A stretch of DNA of 10,277 bases from assembly GCA_011773795.1 (NCBI GenBank), contig WVWW01000155.1, forward strand, positions 1,298 through 11,574, written 5' to 3'. This document shows, one piece after another, positions 1-7,252 of this stretch. Position numbers and translations under genes: made by a program. The stretch is from Acidobacteriota bacterium (GTDB lineage Bacteria; Acidobacteriota; Polarisedimenticolia; Polarisedimenticolales; Polarisedimenticolaceae). The first letter of the stretch is position 1, and every line of letters starts with the position of its first letter. The notes under the pieces are model-generated. The model was not told the DNA's origin, did no database searches, and saw nothing but the letters and a program-made list of their open reading frames with translations.

Positions 1-514
1 ACGGCCGCCAGGGCCGGTGCTCGACGCCGAACCACTCCGCGGGGAAAGCCGAGCTGGCAGACTCGGGATCGGCCGGGAAACCTCGGATCTCGTCCGGTGA
101 AGCCGGTTCCCGGGCGAGCCAGGCCGGCATCCCGGAGAACGTCGGATCGGGTCGGCCATAACCCGGTAGAGACGCCTCGAAGATCTCGTTCGTCTTCGGG
201 CTGATCGTCCCGATGAGCGCCGGCGGCAACGGCACGAGCTGGAGCAACAGGACGGCGACGAAGGCCAGCGCGGGGAGCTCGAGCCCCGAGAACCGGACGC
301 GTCCGCCGAAACGTCGCCCGCCGACGACTCGCGAGGGGTTGTGGGGCGTCCACAGGAGCTTGCAGAGCCAGGCGGCGAACAACACCCAGATAGTGATCTG
401 ACCCGTCGCGCGCGCCCATTCCTCGACGGCGCCGAAGGCCAGCGGGGTGAACACCAGCGCCGCGACCACGAGGAAGTCGATCCACCGGTCGAGGAGATGA
501 AGGGCGCGAGCCAT
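1..514 (-). CDS. O-antigen ligase/polymerase-like membrane protein, N-terminal part (runs off the left edge)
   Basis: The minus-strand frame from ATG 514-512 stays open to the window edge, giving 171 residues and no stop, so the 3' end is missing. Three hydrophobic segments are visible: about residues 12-31 (FLVVAALVFTPLAFGAVEEW), 39-56 and 80-105, the last ending LQLVPLPPALIG. The N-terminal 'PLAFGAVE.W' and 'LQLVPLPP.L' phrases are typical of the first membrane spans of the O-antigen ligase (WaaL/Wzy-like) family, which joins or polymerises glycans on the periplasmic side of the inner membrane. The last visible residues (WRP) look like the start of the family's usual 'W.PLSL' stretch. Between them lies a polar insert of about 55 residues rich in Pro, Glu and Ser. 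The start is supported by AGGA at 524-521, six nt upstream, inside the stop codon of the preceding gene, so translation is probably coupled. The family call is from recalled sequence patterns. Exact substrate and ligase versus polymerase role cannot be told. Confidence 0.68.
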   Translation of the reverse strand, partial: MARALHLLDRWIDFLVVAALVFTPLAFGAVEEWARATGQITIWVLFAAWLCKLLWTPHNPSRVVGGRRFGGRVRFSGLELPALAFVAVLLLQLVPLPPALIGTISPKTNEIFEASLPGYGRPDPTFSGMPAWLAREPASPDEIRGFPADPESASSAFPAEWFGVEHRPWRP

Positions 515-522
515 CGTCGGTC

Positions 523-1527
523 CTAATCCGTGTCCGCGACGAACACCGAGTACACCACGTTTATGTCGAACGGTTCGAGCTCATACTCCCACAGCTTGCG
601 GCTCTCGCGAATGTTGAACAGTGCGACGCGCGTCGGCAGGCTGCCCGAGTTGGCTCGCCCACCGAGCTTGTGCTGCAACCAGCGCAGATTTTCAGCGATC
701 TTCGTCGGCCGGATGCGCGAGAAGCAAACCAGCACGTGATCCGCGTCGAGCGGGTGGAGGCCGCGGCACCAGCCGAGGGCCTTGTCGGTCTGCTCGATCG
801 CGTTGAGGTCGCAAACCCGCGTGAGCTCGCCGCTGGACGGATCCCCCACGACGACGTGGCCGTCGACCGTCGTGAAGTAGACCTTGTCGTCGAAGACATG
901 GCCGTCGTGCGGCTTCTCGATCCCGATGTCGATCCTGCGCTCGGGATCGTCGAGACAGATCGCGTCTCGCTGCTCGAAACGGGTAGCCCACAGCTGATCG
1001 TCGACGCGGAACACGTAGTTCGGGTGCGACTCGTGGGGTTTCGTCGTGGAGACCTTGCGATAGTCGGTCGATCGGTCGAACCGCTGCCACGGGTCTTTTT
1101 GGAGCACGCTCCACTCGCGGACGACCTCTCCCTCGAGGCTGATCTCCACGATCATGTCGAGCCCCGTCAACACCGCGAGGAGCGTGCCGTTCCCCGACGG
1201 GGCGACATGGTGCATGTCGTTGAACCACGGGTGCGTGACGTAACCGACGCGCTCGAAGTCCGGCAGCCGGTAGATCAGGACCTCGGTGTGGGTGCAAACG
1301 TAGTACCGATCCCCTTCGACGGCGCCGGCCTTGAAGACGATGCTCGGATCGTCGTCGGGGCAGACGTCGGGCGGCGACACGTAGCCGACGCACTCCTCGA
1401 TGGAGCCGTCGGCCGGATCGACGCGCACGATCCGGGCGCGCTTCGCCCGGTGCCACTCCGCCTTGCGCGCGGCGCCCCTCTTGAACTCGCCGCCCACGAA
1501 ATAAAGCGGCTGTGTCGGTCGATCCAC
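523..1527 (-). CDS. Uncharacterised 334-residue protein, probable beta-propeller-like fold
   Basis: I do not recognise a named family with certainty. The protein starts with GTG (1527-1525); AGGA lies very close upstream and AAGGG further away. It has no signal peptide or membrane segment, so it is probably cytoplasmic. The chain is a run of short beta-strand-like stretches punctuated by Gly/Asp turns (for example YYVCTHTEVLIYRLPDFE, GTLLAVLTGLDMIVEISLEGE, DDKVYFTTVDGHVVVGDP), resembling the blades of NHL-repeat or arylsulfotransferase-like propellers. Likely conserved points are WFNDMHHV, KPHESHPNYVF, EKPHDGHVF and GWCRGLHPL. Each carries one or more histidines, which could form a central metal or ligand site; that is inference. 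It ends 8 nt before the O-antigen-ligase-like gene and starts 59 nt after lpd, so a role in envelope glycan metabolism is possible but unproven. Coding is certain from the long frame and codon bias; function is open. Confidence 0.85.
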   Translation of the reverse strand: MDRPTQPLYFVGGEFKRGAARKAEWHRAKRARIVRVDPADGSIEECVGYVSPPDVCPDDDPSIVFKAGAVEGDRYYVCTHTEVLIYRLPDFERVGYVTHPWFNDMHHVAPSGNGTLLAVLTGLDMIVEISLEGEVVREWSVLQKDPWQRFDRSTDYRKVSTTKPHESHPNYVFRVDDQLWATRFEQRDAICLDDPERRIDIGIEKPHDGHVFDDKVYFTTVDGHVVVGDPSSGELTRVCDLNAIEQTDKALGWCRGLHPLDADHVLVCFSRIRPTKIAENLRWLQHKLGGRANSGSLPTRVALFNIRESRKLWEYELEPFDINVVYSVFVADTD

Positions 1528-1586
1528 GGTCCTGCCCTTACGATTTCGTTGCCGGCCTGCTGCAGTAATTACGACCGGGCCGGGGA

Positions 1587-3045
1587 TTATGCCCCCTTGG
1601 ACCCTCGCTGGTCGGCTCTGGCCGCCTTCTTCGCCCGCTTCGGCCGATACACGTGCGTCGACTGGCCGAAGAAAACCTCGGCAGCCTCCATCATCGTCTC
1701 GGACAGCGTCGGGTGCGGGTGGATCGATAGCTTGAGGTCGGAGGCCAGCGCGGCCATCTCGACGGCCAGCACGCCCTCGGCGATCAGCTCGCCCGCGCCG
1801 GGACCGGTCAGCCCGACGCCTAGGATCCGTTCCGTCTCGGGATCGATGATCAGCTTCGTGACGCCGTCGTCACGGTCGAGCGTCATCGCGCGACCCGACG
1901 CTGCCCACGGGAACCGCGCGACCTGCACGTCGATTCCCTGCGCCTTGGCCTCGGTCTCGGTCAACCCACACCACGCGACCTCGGGATCGGTGAAGACGAC
2001 GGCCGGGATCGCAGGCCGGCTCGAACGCGACCTTGTGACCGGCGATCGCCTCGACGGCCACGCGCGCCTCGTGCGACGCCTTGTGCGCCAGCATCGGCTG
2101 CCCGACGACGTCGCCGACGGCGAACACGTTGGCCTGCGCCGTGCGAAGCTGCTCGTCGACCTCGATGAAGCCGTGCTGGTCGATCGTGGCGGCGGTGTTC
2201 TCGAGGCCCAACCCCGCCGAGCTCGGCCGGCGTCCCACGGCGACCAGGACCTTGTCGAATGTCCGCTCGGGCTTCTCGAGCTTGTCGCCCTCGAGCGTCA
2301 CCTTCAAGCCGGACTTCTGTTCCTTGATCCCCACGACCTTGGTCGAGAGCAGGATCTCCTCGAACGCGCCGGTGAGACGTTTCTGCAACGGCCGCACCAG
2401 ATCCCGATCGACGCCGGGGAGCAACCCGTCGGTCATCTCGACCACGGTGACCTTGCTGCCGAGCGCGGCGTAGACCGAGCCGAGCTCCAGGCCGATGTAG
2501 CCCCCGCCGACGACGAGCAGCTTCTTTGGCACGTCGGCGAGGTCCAGGCCACCGGTCGAATCGAGCATCCGCTCGCCATCGGGAAACCCCGGGATCGCGG
2601 CCGGGTGCGACCCCGTGGCGACGATCGCGTTCTCGAAGTCGAGCGTGTTTGTCCCGCCGTCGACGAGATCGATCTCCAGCCGGTTCGCGTCGGCGAAGCG
2701 CGCCGTGCCGCGGATGTGCCGCACCTTGCGTTGCTTGGTCAGCTGCCCCAGCCCGCCGGTGAGCTTGGCGACGACGCGGTCCTTGAAGCCGCGCAGCCGC
2801 TCGACGTCGATCTTCGGCTTGCCGAAGGTGACGCCCCAGTCGGCGGCGTGGCGCGCCTCGTCGATCAGCTTGGCCACGTGCAGCAGCGCCTTCGACGGGA
2901 TGCAGCCGCGGTAGAGGCAGACGCCGCCGGGGTTCGCCTCGGGATCGACGAGGACCACGTCCAGACCGAGATCCGCGGCGAGGAAGGCCGCCGCGTATCC
3001 CCCGGGACCCGCGCCGATCACGACGAGCTTGGTGGGATCGGCCAT
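1587..3045 (-). pseudogene. lpd: Dihydrolipoyl dehydrogenase (E3 of pyruvate dehydrogenase), interrupted by a +1 frameshift
   Basis: E3 reoxidises the dihydrolipoyl arm of E2 using FAD and NAD+. From ATG 3045-3043 (GGAAGA eight nt upstream, 4 nt after the aceF stop) the frame encodes the FAD-binding motif G11-x-G13-xx-G16, the redox disulphide C43-LYRG-C48 with IPSK after it, the NAD-binding segment VVGGGYIGLELG, and the second FAD motif ending VFAVGDV. After residue 344 (Ala, codon 2016-2014) this frame turns to nonsense and stops at 1870, giving 391 residues. Skipping one base (T on the minus strand, position 2013) restores EPAAIPAVVFTDPEVAW, then the dimerisation domain, which runs to TAA at 1589-1587. 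It includes the catalytic pair in HPHPTLSE (about His444 and Glu449 of a reconstructed 485-residue protein, the normal family length). As written, the product lacks the dimer interface and the catalytic His. A sequencing or assembly error is as likely as a true mutation, because the downstream part shows no decay. Confidence 0.9.
2011..2016 (-). other. Frameshift point in lpd (one extra base)
   Basis: On the minus strand the sequence reads GAG CCG GCC T GCG ATC CCG GCC GTC. Ignoring the T at 2013 gives E-P-A-A-I-P-A-V, the family consensus before the 'TDPEVAW' motif. Keeping it gives E-P-A-C-D-P-G-R followed by Arg-rich nonsense. The two flanking frames differ by exactly one base, and each is well conserved up to this point. 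There is no homopolymer and no recognisable slippery heptamer here. Confidence 0.85.
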
Positions 3046-3049
3046 CCGC

Positions 3050-4360
3050 TCAGTCTTCCAGCAGCAGCAACAGCGGCTGCTCGAGCGCCTCGGCGATCCA
3101 GCGCAGGAAGCGCGCCGCATCCGCGCCGTCGACCAGACGGTGATCGTAGGAAAGCGAGAGCGGGAGGATCAGCCGCGGCTCGAAGCGACCGTTACTCCAG
3201 ATCGCGACCTGCTCCGCGCGGCCGACGCCGAGGATCGCGACCTCGGGCCAGTTGACGATCGGCGAGAAGTAGGTCGTGCCCAGCCCGCCGAGGTTGGTCA
3301 CGGTGAACGTCGCGCCGCGCATCTCGTCGGGCTTGAGCTTCTTGTCCCTCGCGCGCGCCGCCAGGTCGTTGAGCTCCGCCGCGATCTGCACGACGTTCTT
3401 GACGTCGGCGTCGCGGATCACGGGAACGAGCAAGCCGCGCGGCGTGTCGACCGCGACACCGACGTGGACGTACTTCTTGTGCACGACCGAATCGCCGGCG
3501 AGGTCGAGGCTCGAGTTGAACTTGGGGAACTGCTTGAGCGCCGAGGCGACGAGCTTGATCAGGATCGCCGTCACGGTCATCTTGCGGCCCTCGGCCTCGG
3601 GCCGCTGGTTGAAGCGCTTGCGCATCGACTCGAGCTGCGTGATGTCCGCGCGATCGAACTGCGTGACGTGCGGGACCGTCGTCCAGGCGTTGGACATGTT
3701 CGCGGCGGTCGAGCGACGGATGTTCGTCAGCGGCTCGCGCTCGATCTCGCCCCACTGCGAGAAGTCGGGAAGCGTCGGCGCGCTACCCGGCGCGCTCGGC
3801 GCCGCGCCTCCGCCGGACTGGACGATCGACTTGACGTAGGCCTTGACGTCGTCGCGGCTGATCCGCCCGCCCGGCCCGCGACCCGGCACCTCGTTGATGT
3901 CGACGCCGAGCTGACGTGCGAGAGCGCGCGCCGACGGCGCGGCGGGTACGGCACGCCCGATCTTGGGCTTGTGCTTGGCGGGGAAGCTCACGACCGGCGC
4001 GTCGTCCTGTTCGGGCAGCGGCGGCGCGGCCGTCGGCTCGGGTGTGGATTCCGCAACGCCGCCCGCGGCGGCGGCCTTGGGCTCGGCGACTTCCGCGGCC
4101 TCGCCGGCGCCGGTCTCGATGCGCAGGATGACCTGGCCGACGGCGATCTGATCGCCCTTGGAGACGAGCAGCTCGGTGATCTTGCCGGCGGCGGGTGCCG
4201 GGACCTCGAGGCTGGCCTTCTCGGTCTCGACCTCGATCACCGGCTGGTCGCGCTCCACCGTGTCGCCGACGGCGATCATCACGGCGGAAACCTCGACGGA
4301 TTCGATGTTCTCGCCGAGCTCCGGCAATTTGAGTTCTTCCACGGGGGCGCCCATCGTCAT
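3050..4360 (-). CDS. aceF: Dihydrolipoamide acetyltransferase, E2 of pyruvate dehydrogenase
   Basis: E2 forms the core of the complex and passes the acetyl group from E1 through a swinging lipoyl arm to CoA. The 436 residues show the full domain order. One lipoyl domain covers about 8-83, with Lys48 in VETEKASLEVP as the expected lipoylation site. An Ala/Pro/Glu-rich flexible linker follows at about 84-135. A peripheral-subunit-binding domain spans about 141-177 (PSARALARQLGVDINEV, then GRGPGGRISRDDV). The catalytic acyltransferase domain runs from about 205 to the end, with the active-site motif DHRLVDG (His407, Asp411). Having a single lipoyl domain makes this a short E2 compared with three-lipoyl enterobacterial AceF. 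The ATG at 4360-4358 overlaps the aceE TGA by four bases (ATGA), so the two are translationally coupled. A second ATG two codons later is an alternative start. The AceE-type E1 next door argues for pyruvate rather than 2-oxoglutarate as the substrate. Confidence 0.96.
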   Translation of the reverse strand: MTMGAPVEELKLPELGENIESVEVSAVMIAVGDTVERDQPVIEVETEKASLEVPAPAAGKITELLVSKGDQIAVGQVILRIETGAGEAAEVAEPKAAAAGGVAESTPEPTAAPPLPEQDDAPVVSFPAKHKPKIGRAVPAAPSARALARQLGVDINEVPGRGPGGRISRDDVKAYVKSIVQSGGGAAPSAPGSAPTLPDFSQWGEIEREPLTNIRRSTAANMSNAWTTVPHVTQFDRADITQLESMRKRFNQRPEAEGRKMTVTAILIKLVASALKQFPKFNSSLDLAGDSVVHKKYVHVGVAVDTPRGLLVPVIRDADVKNVVQIAAELNDLAARARDKKLKPDEMRGATFTVTNLGGLGTTYFSPIVNWPEVAILGVGRAEQVAIWSNGRFEPRLILPLSLSYDHRLVDGADAARFLRWIAEALEQPLLLLLED

Positions 4361-7038
4361 CCGTTGTCCACCGAGAAGACCTTATCCGGATCGATCTCGA
4401 GCTGCTTCTTCGCGCGGCTCAGCTTGGTCTTGTCGATCTCGCCGCGGCGGTGCATCCGCGCCAGCGTGGCCCAGGCGACGTGGCGCCAGTCGACCTCGAA
4501 GTAATCGCGCAGCGCGCGGCGGCCCTCACTGCGACCGAACCCGTCGGCCCCGAGGCCGACGAAGTCGCCCGCGACCCAGTCGCGGATCGAGAACGGCAGC
4601 GCGCGCATGTAGTCCGAGGCGGCGACGGTCAGGCCGTCGTCGTTGCCGCCGAAGCACGCCTCGACGTAGGCCGTCTCCGGCTTGGCGGTCGGATTGAGCC
4701 GGCTCCGGCGCCGGGCCGCGAGACCCTGGCGGAACAGCTGCTGGTAGCTCGTCACGGCCCAGGCTTCGGATTCGATCCCGAAATCCGTGTGCAGGAACTC
4801 CTGTGCGCGCAGGACCTCGTTCATGATCGCGCCGCTGCCCAGCAGCTTGACGCGGTCGGCGGCTTTCTTCTTGGAGGTCCGGCGGAATGCATAGGCGCCC
4901 TTGAGGATCCCCTCCTCGCAACCGGCGGGCATCGACGGCATCGGGTAGGACTCGTTCTCGACCGTGAGGTAGTAGCAGATCGCCTCCTGGTCGACGTACA
5001 TGCGGCGCAGCCCGTCCTTGACGATTTCCGCTATCTCGTAGGCGAAGCAAGGATCGTAGGCGATCACATGCGGGTGCGTGTAGGCCAGCAGGTGGCTGTG
5101 CCCGTCCTGGTGCTGCAGCCCTTCGCCGGCCAGCGTGGTGCGCCCGGCCGTCGCTCCGGCGAGGAACCCGCGACAGCGCATGTCGCCGGCGGCCCAGATC
5201 AAGTCGCCGATACGCTGGAAGCCGAACATCGAGTAGAACATGAAGAACGGCATCATGTTGATCGCGTGCGTGGCGTAGGCGGTGCCGGCGGCGATGAACG
5301 AGCACATCGACCCCGCCTCGGTGATGCCCTCCTCGAGGATCTGCCCGTCGGTGGCCTCCTTGTAGTACAGCAGCGTCTCGCGATCGACCGGCTCGTAGAG
5401 CTGGCCGACGTGCGAGTAGATGCCGACCTGCCGGAACAGCGCCTCCATGCCGAAGGTGCGCGCCTCGTCGGGGACGATGGGCACGATCCTTGGGCCGAGG
5501 TCCTTGTCCTTGAGCAGCTTGGCCAGCAACCGCACGAGCACCATCGTGGTCGACGCCTCTCGATCGCCGCCGTCGCGGAACTCGGCGAAGAGGTCGTCGC
5601 CGGGCACGACCAGCGGCTCCGCCTCCTCGGTGCGCGTCGGCACCGGGCCGCCCAGCGCTGCGCGGCGCTCCTGGAGGTACTGCATCTCGGGACTGTCGTC
5701 CGCCGGGCGGTAGAACGGCGCCTCGCCGACCTCCTCGTCGGAGATCGGGATGCCGAAGCGCGCGCGGAACTCGCGCAGCTCGTCCTCGTTGAGCTTCTTC
5801 TGCTGGTGCGTGATGTTCTTGCCCTCGCCGGCCTCGCCGAGGCCGTAGCCCTTGACCGTCTTGGCCAGGATGACGGTCGGCGCGCCCTCGTGCTCCACCG
5901 CGGCCTTGTAGGCGGCGTAGACCTTCTCGGGATCGTGCCCGCCGCGGCGCAGCTTGTTGATCTCCTCGTCGGTGAGGTGCTCGACCATCTTGGCCAGCCG
6001 CGGGTCGGTGCCGAAGAAGTGCTCCCGGATGTAGGAGCCGGGCTCGACGCTGTAGTTCTGGTAGTCGCCGTCGACCGCCTTCTCCATCCGCTTGACCAGC
6101 AGGCCGTCGTCGTCCTGGGCCAGCAGCGGATCCCAGCTGTCGCCCCAGATCACCTTGATCACGTTCCAGCCGGCGCCGCGGAAGACCGCCTCCAGCTCCT
6201 GGATGATCTTCCCGTTGCCGCGCACCGGCCCGTCGAGCCGCTGCAGGTTGCAGTTGATGACGAAGATCAGGTTGTCGAGCTTCTCGCGCGCGGCGAGCGA
6301 GATCGCGCCGAGGCTCTCCGGCTCGTCGGTCTCGCCGTCGCCGAGGAAGGCCCACACGCGGCCGGTCTTCTCCTTCAGGCCGCGGTCCTCGAGGTAGCGG
6401 TTGAAGCGCGCCTGGTAGATCGCCATGATCGGCCCGAGCCCCATCGAGACCGTGGGGAACTCCCAGAAGTCGGGCATCGAGCGCGGGTGGGGGTAGGAGG
6501 GCAGCCCGCCGCCGGGCTTCAGCTCGCGGCGGAAGTTCTCGAGCTGCTCCTCCGTCAGCCGGCCCTCGAGGAACGCGCGGGCGTAGATCCCCGGGCTGGC
6601 GTGACCCTGGAAGTAGATCTGGTCGCCGCCTTCGGGATGGTCCTTGCCGCGGAAGAAGTGGTTGAAGCCGACCTCGTAGAGCGTGGCCGCCGAGGCGTAG
6701 GTCGAGATGTGCCCGCCGATCCCGCTCTCACCGCGGTTGGCGCGCACGACCATCGCCATGGCGTTCCAGCGCACGATGGACTTGATCCGCCGCTCTACGG
6801 CGCGCTGTCCCGGGAAGCGCGGCTGGTCCTGCCGGGCGATCGTGTTGATATAGGGCGTATTGGCGGAGTACGGGAGGTTGATCCCGAACTCGGCCGCGCG
6901 ACGCTGCAGTGTTCGCAGCAAGGCCTGGACGCGGTCCGGACCGCCGTGCTTGATCACGTAGTCCAGCGACTCGAGCCACTCCTTTTCCTCGATCGCGTCG
7001 AGCTCTCTCCGGCGAGGTTCGTTGAGCATGTCGGCCAT
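4357..7038 (-). CDS. aceE: Pyruvate dehydrogenase E1 component, homodimeric type
   Basis: E1 decarboxylates pyruvate with thiamine diphosphate and reductively acetylates the lipoyl group of E2. The 893 residues match the single-chain AceE type (about 890) rather than the split alpha/beta E1. The thiamine diphosphate motif is plain: GDGE at 233-236, closed by NCN at 262-264. Conserved active-site stretches include GIGGHISTYASAATLYEVG (His110), YFQGHASPG (His146), EEGITEAG, YYSMFGFQRIGDL-like FYSMFGFQRIGDL, and GRTTLAGEGLQHQDGHSH. The C-terminal domain carries VTSYQQLFRQG and LGADGFGRSEGR, and ends EIDPDKVFSVDNG. No frameshift or missing catalytic residue was seen. The start ATG at 7038-7036 has GGAGG at 7055-7051, an unusually long 12 nt upstream; an ATG three codons downstream is further still. 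It is the first gene of the aceE-aceF-lpd operon, so its promoter should lie in the divergent region to its right. Confidence 0.97.
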   Translation of the reverse strand: MADMLNEPRRRELDAIEEKEWLESLDYVIKHGGPDRVQALLRTLQRRAAEFGINLPYSANTPYINTIARQDQPRFPGQRAVERRIKSIVRWNAMAMVVRANRGESGIGGHISTYASAATLYEVGFNHFFRGKDHPEGGDQIYFQGHASPGIYARAFLEGRLTEEQLENFRRELKPGGGLPSYPHPRSMPDFWEFPTVSMGLGPIMAIYQARFNRYLEDRGLKEKTGRVWAFLGDGETDEPESLGAISLAAREKLDNLIFVINCNLQRLDGPVRGNGKIIQELEAVFRGAGWNVIKVIWGDSWDPLLAQDDDGLLVKRMEKAVDGDYQNYSVEPGSYIREHFFGTDPRLAKMVEHLTDEEINKLRRGGHDPEKVYAAYKAAVEHEGAPTVILAKTVKGYGLGEAGEGKNITHQQKKLNEDELREFRARFGIPISDEEVGEAPFYRPADDSPEMQYLQERRAALGGPVPTRTEEAEPLVVPGDDLFAEFRDGGDREASTTMVLVRLLAKLLKDKDLGPRIVPIVPDEARTFGMEALFRQVGIYSHVGQLYEPVDRETLLYYKEATDGQILEEGITEAGSMCSFIAAGTAYATHAINMMPFFMFYSMFGFQRIGDLIWAAGDMRCRGFLAGATAGRTTLAGEGLQHQDGHSHLLAYTHPHVIAYDPCFAYEIAEIVKDGLRRMYVDQEAICYYLTVENESYPMPSMPAGCEEGILKGAYAFRRTSKKKAADRVKLLGSGAIMNEVLRAQEFLHTDFGIESEAWAVTSYQQLFRQGLAARRRSRLNPTAKPETAYVEACFGGNDDGLTVAASDYMRALPFSIRDWVAGDFVGLGADGFGRSEGRRALRDYFEVDWRHVAWATLARMHRRGEIDKTKLSRAKKQLEIDPDKVFSVDNG

Positions 7039-7160
7039 GGCGCGGTCGGTCCTCCAGAGCGGGCTAAAAGTCCCCGAACGAGCCGCTATCCTACCGGATT
7101 TTGCCTTGCCCGGCTCGCGTACCCGGGAGCGAAGAAGCCCCTGCGCCGAGGCGCAAAAAG

Positions 7161-7190
7161 TTGTAAAAAGAGGCTACCGGTGGGGATAAC
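7161..7190 (+). promoter_or_regulatory. Possible sigma-70-like promoter for the DUF5916 gene
   Basis: TTGTAA (7161-7166) and GATAAC (7185-7190) each match four of six positions of the -35 and -10 consensus, with an 18-bp spacer. An alternative -10 is GATAAT at 7206-7211 (five of six), but it has no partner -35. The second A-tract overlaps the spacer. Transcription would begin roughly 50-60 nt before the TTG start codon. Such matches are weak in a GC-rich genome, and the phylum's promoter consensus is unknown. Confidence 0.3.
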
Positions 7191-7210
7191 CCTGTCTGCG
7201 GTGGGGATAA
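7178..7210 (+). repeat. Two 12-bp direct repeats, CGGTGGGGATAA, 21 bp apart
   Basis: CGGTGGGGATAA occurs at 7178-7189 and again, identically, at 7199-7210. The start-to-start distance of 21 bp is two turns of B-DNA, so both copies face the same side of the helix, as expected for cooperative binding of a regulator. The first copy overlaps the putative -10 box. Which of the two divergent genes they control cannot be told from sequence. Confidence 0.6.
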
Positions 7211-7215
7211 TCCCC
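7203..7215. repeat. Perfect 13-bp palindrome GGGGATAATCCCC
   Basis: GGGGAT and ATCCCC flank a single central A, making a perfect dyad with 6-bp arms. It overlaps the end of the second direct repeat. The first repeat continues as GGGGATAACCCT, an imperfect version lacking one T. The arrangement looks like a strong and a weak copy of the same operator, to which a dimeric regulator could bind. A small RNA hairpin in the 5' leader is excluded by the one-base loop. Confidence 0.5.
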
Positions 7216-7235
7216 GGTTGACCGGTCCCTACCCC

Positions 7236-7241
7236 GAGGAG
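7236..7241 (+). promoter_or_regulatory. Ribosome binding site supporting a TTG start
   Basis: GAGGAG lies 11 nt before TTG 7253-7255. With the signal peptide that begins right at this codon (MKRHSHVLVVG), it decides for the TTG start. No in-frame ATG occurs upstream, and the first downstream ATG (in LDMRG) would remove the signal peptide. Confidence 0.65.
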
Positions 7242-7252
7242 CGAACTTCGCG

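Larger units (their letters stand above)
7039..7252. promoter_or_regulatory. Divergent intergenic region between aceE and the DUF5916 gene
   Basis: This 214-bp stretch has no credible gene. It must hold the start signals for both divergent genes. It contains two 12-bp direct repeats, a 13-bp palindrome, two A5 tracts exactly 10 bp apart (7155-7159 and 7165-7169), the heptamer CTACCGG twice (7091-7097 and 7174-7180) and the 8-bp palindrome GACCGGTC (7220-7227). Its local composition is visibly richer in A/T and less codon-like than the flanks. A minus-strand TAGGAT at 7094-7089 could be a -10 box for aceE, but no good -35 is present at the right distance. That the region is regulatory is inference from position and repeat content. 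Confidence 0.6.

Noticed and set aside
213..526. Short plus-strand frames opposite the left-edge gene
   Set aside because: They overlap the minus-strand membrane-protein frame, which shows hydrophobic spans and family phrases; the plus-strand translations are low-complexity.
1528..1586. Terminator between lpd and the hypothetical gene
   Set aside because: CCGGCC (1552-1557) can pair with GGCCGG (1578-1583), but the loop is 20 nt and there is no T-run. The 59-nt gap may permit read-through, so no terminator is called.
2005..2020. Programmed ribosomal frameshifting in lpd
   Set aside because: There is no slippery heptamer, no rare-codon or internal Shine-Dalgarno pattern that I can see, and the family is not known for recoding. 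Error or mutation is simpler.
3046..3120. An N-terminal extension of lpd upstream of ATG 3045
   Set aside because: The extension overlaps the end of aceF, reads as Arg/Ser/Cys-rich nonsense, and precedes MADPTKLVVIGAGPGG, which is where the family begins.
670..3255. An 861-codon open frame on the plus strand spanning the lpd and hypothetical gene region
   Set aside because: It crosses two real minus-strand genes and their intergenic gap and ends in low-complexity Arg/Ala sequence with no family resemblance. It is an antisense shadow.
7142..7155. Inverted repeat TGCGCCGAGGCGCA as a terminator
   Set aside because: The 2-nt loop is too tight and no T-run follows on either strand; on the plus strand A-tracts follow. 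It also lies in a divergent promoter region where no transcript should end.
7180..7210. DnaA boxes (TTATCCACA-like) suggesting a replication origin
   Set aside because: The reverse complement TTATCCCCAC differs from the box core, only two copies exist, and there is no AT-rich unwinding element or dnaA/dnaN neighbour.
4450..7221. A 923-codon open frame on the plus strand opposite aceE
   Set aside because: It is the codon-biased mirror of aceE in GC-rich DNA. Its translation is Arg/Ala/Asp/Val-rich with no recognisable domain, and aceE is unmistakable on the other strand.
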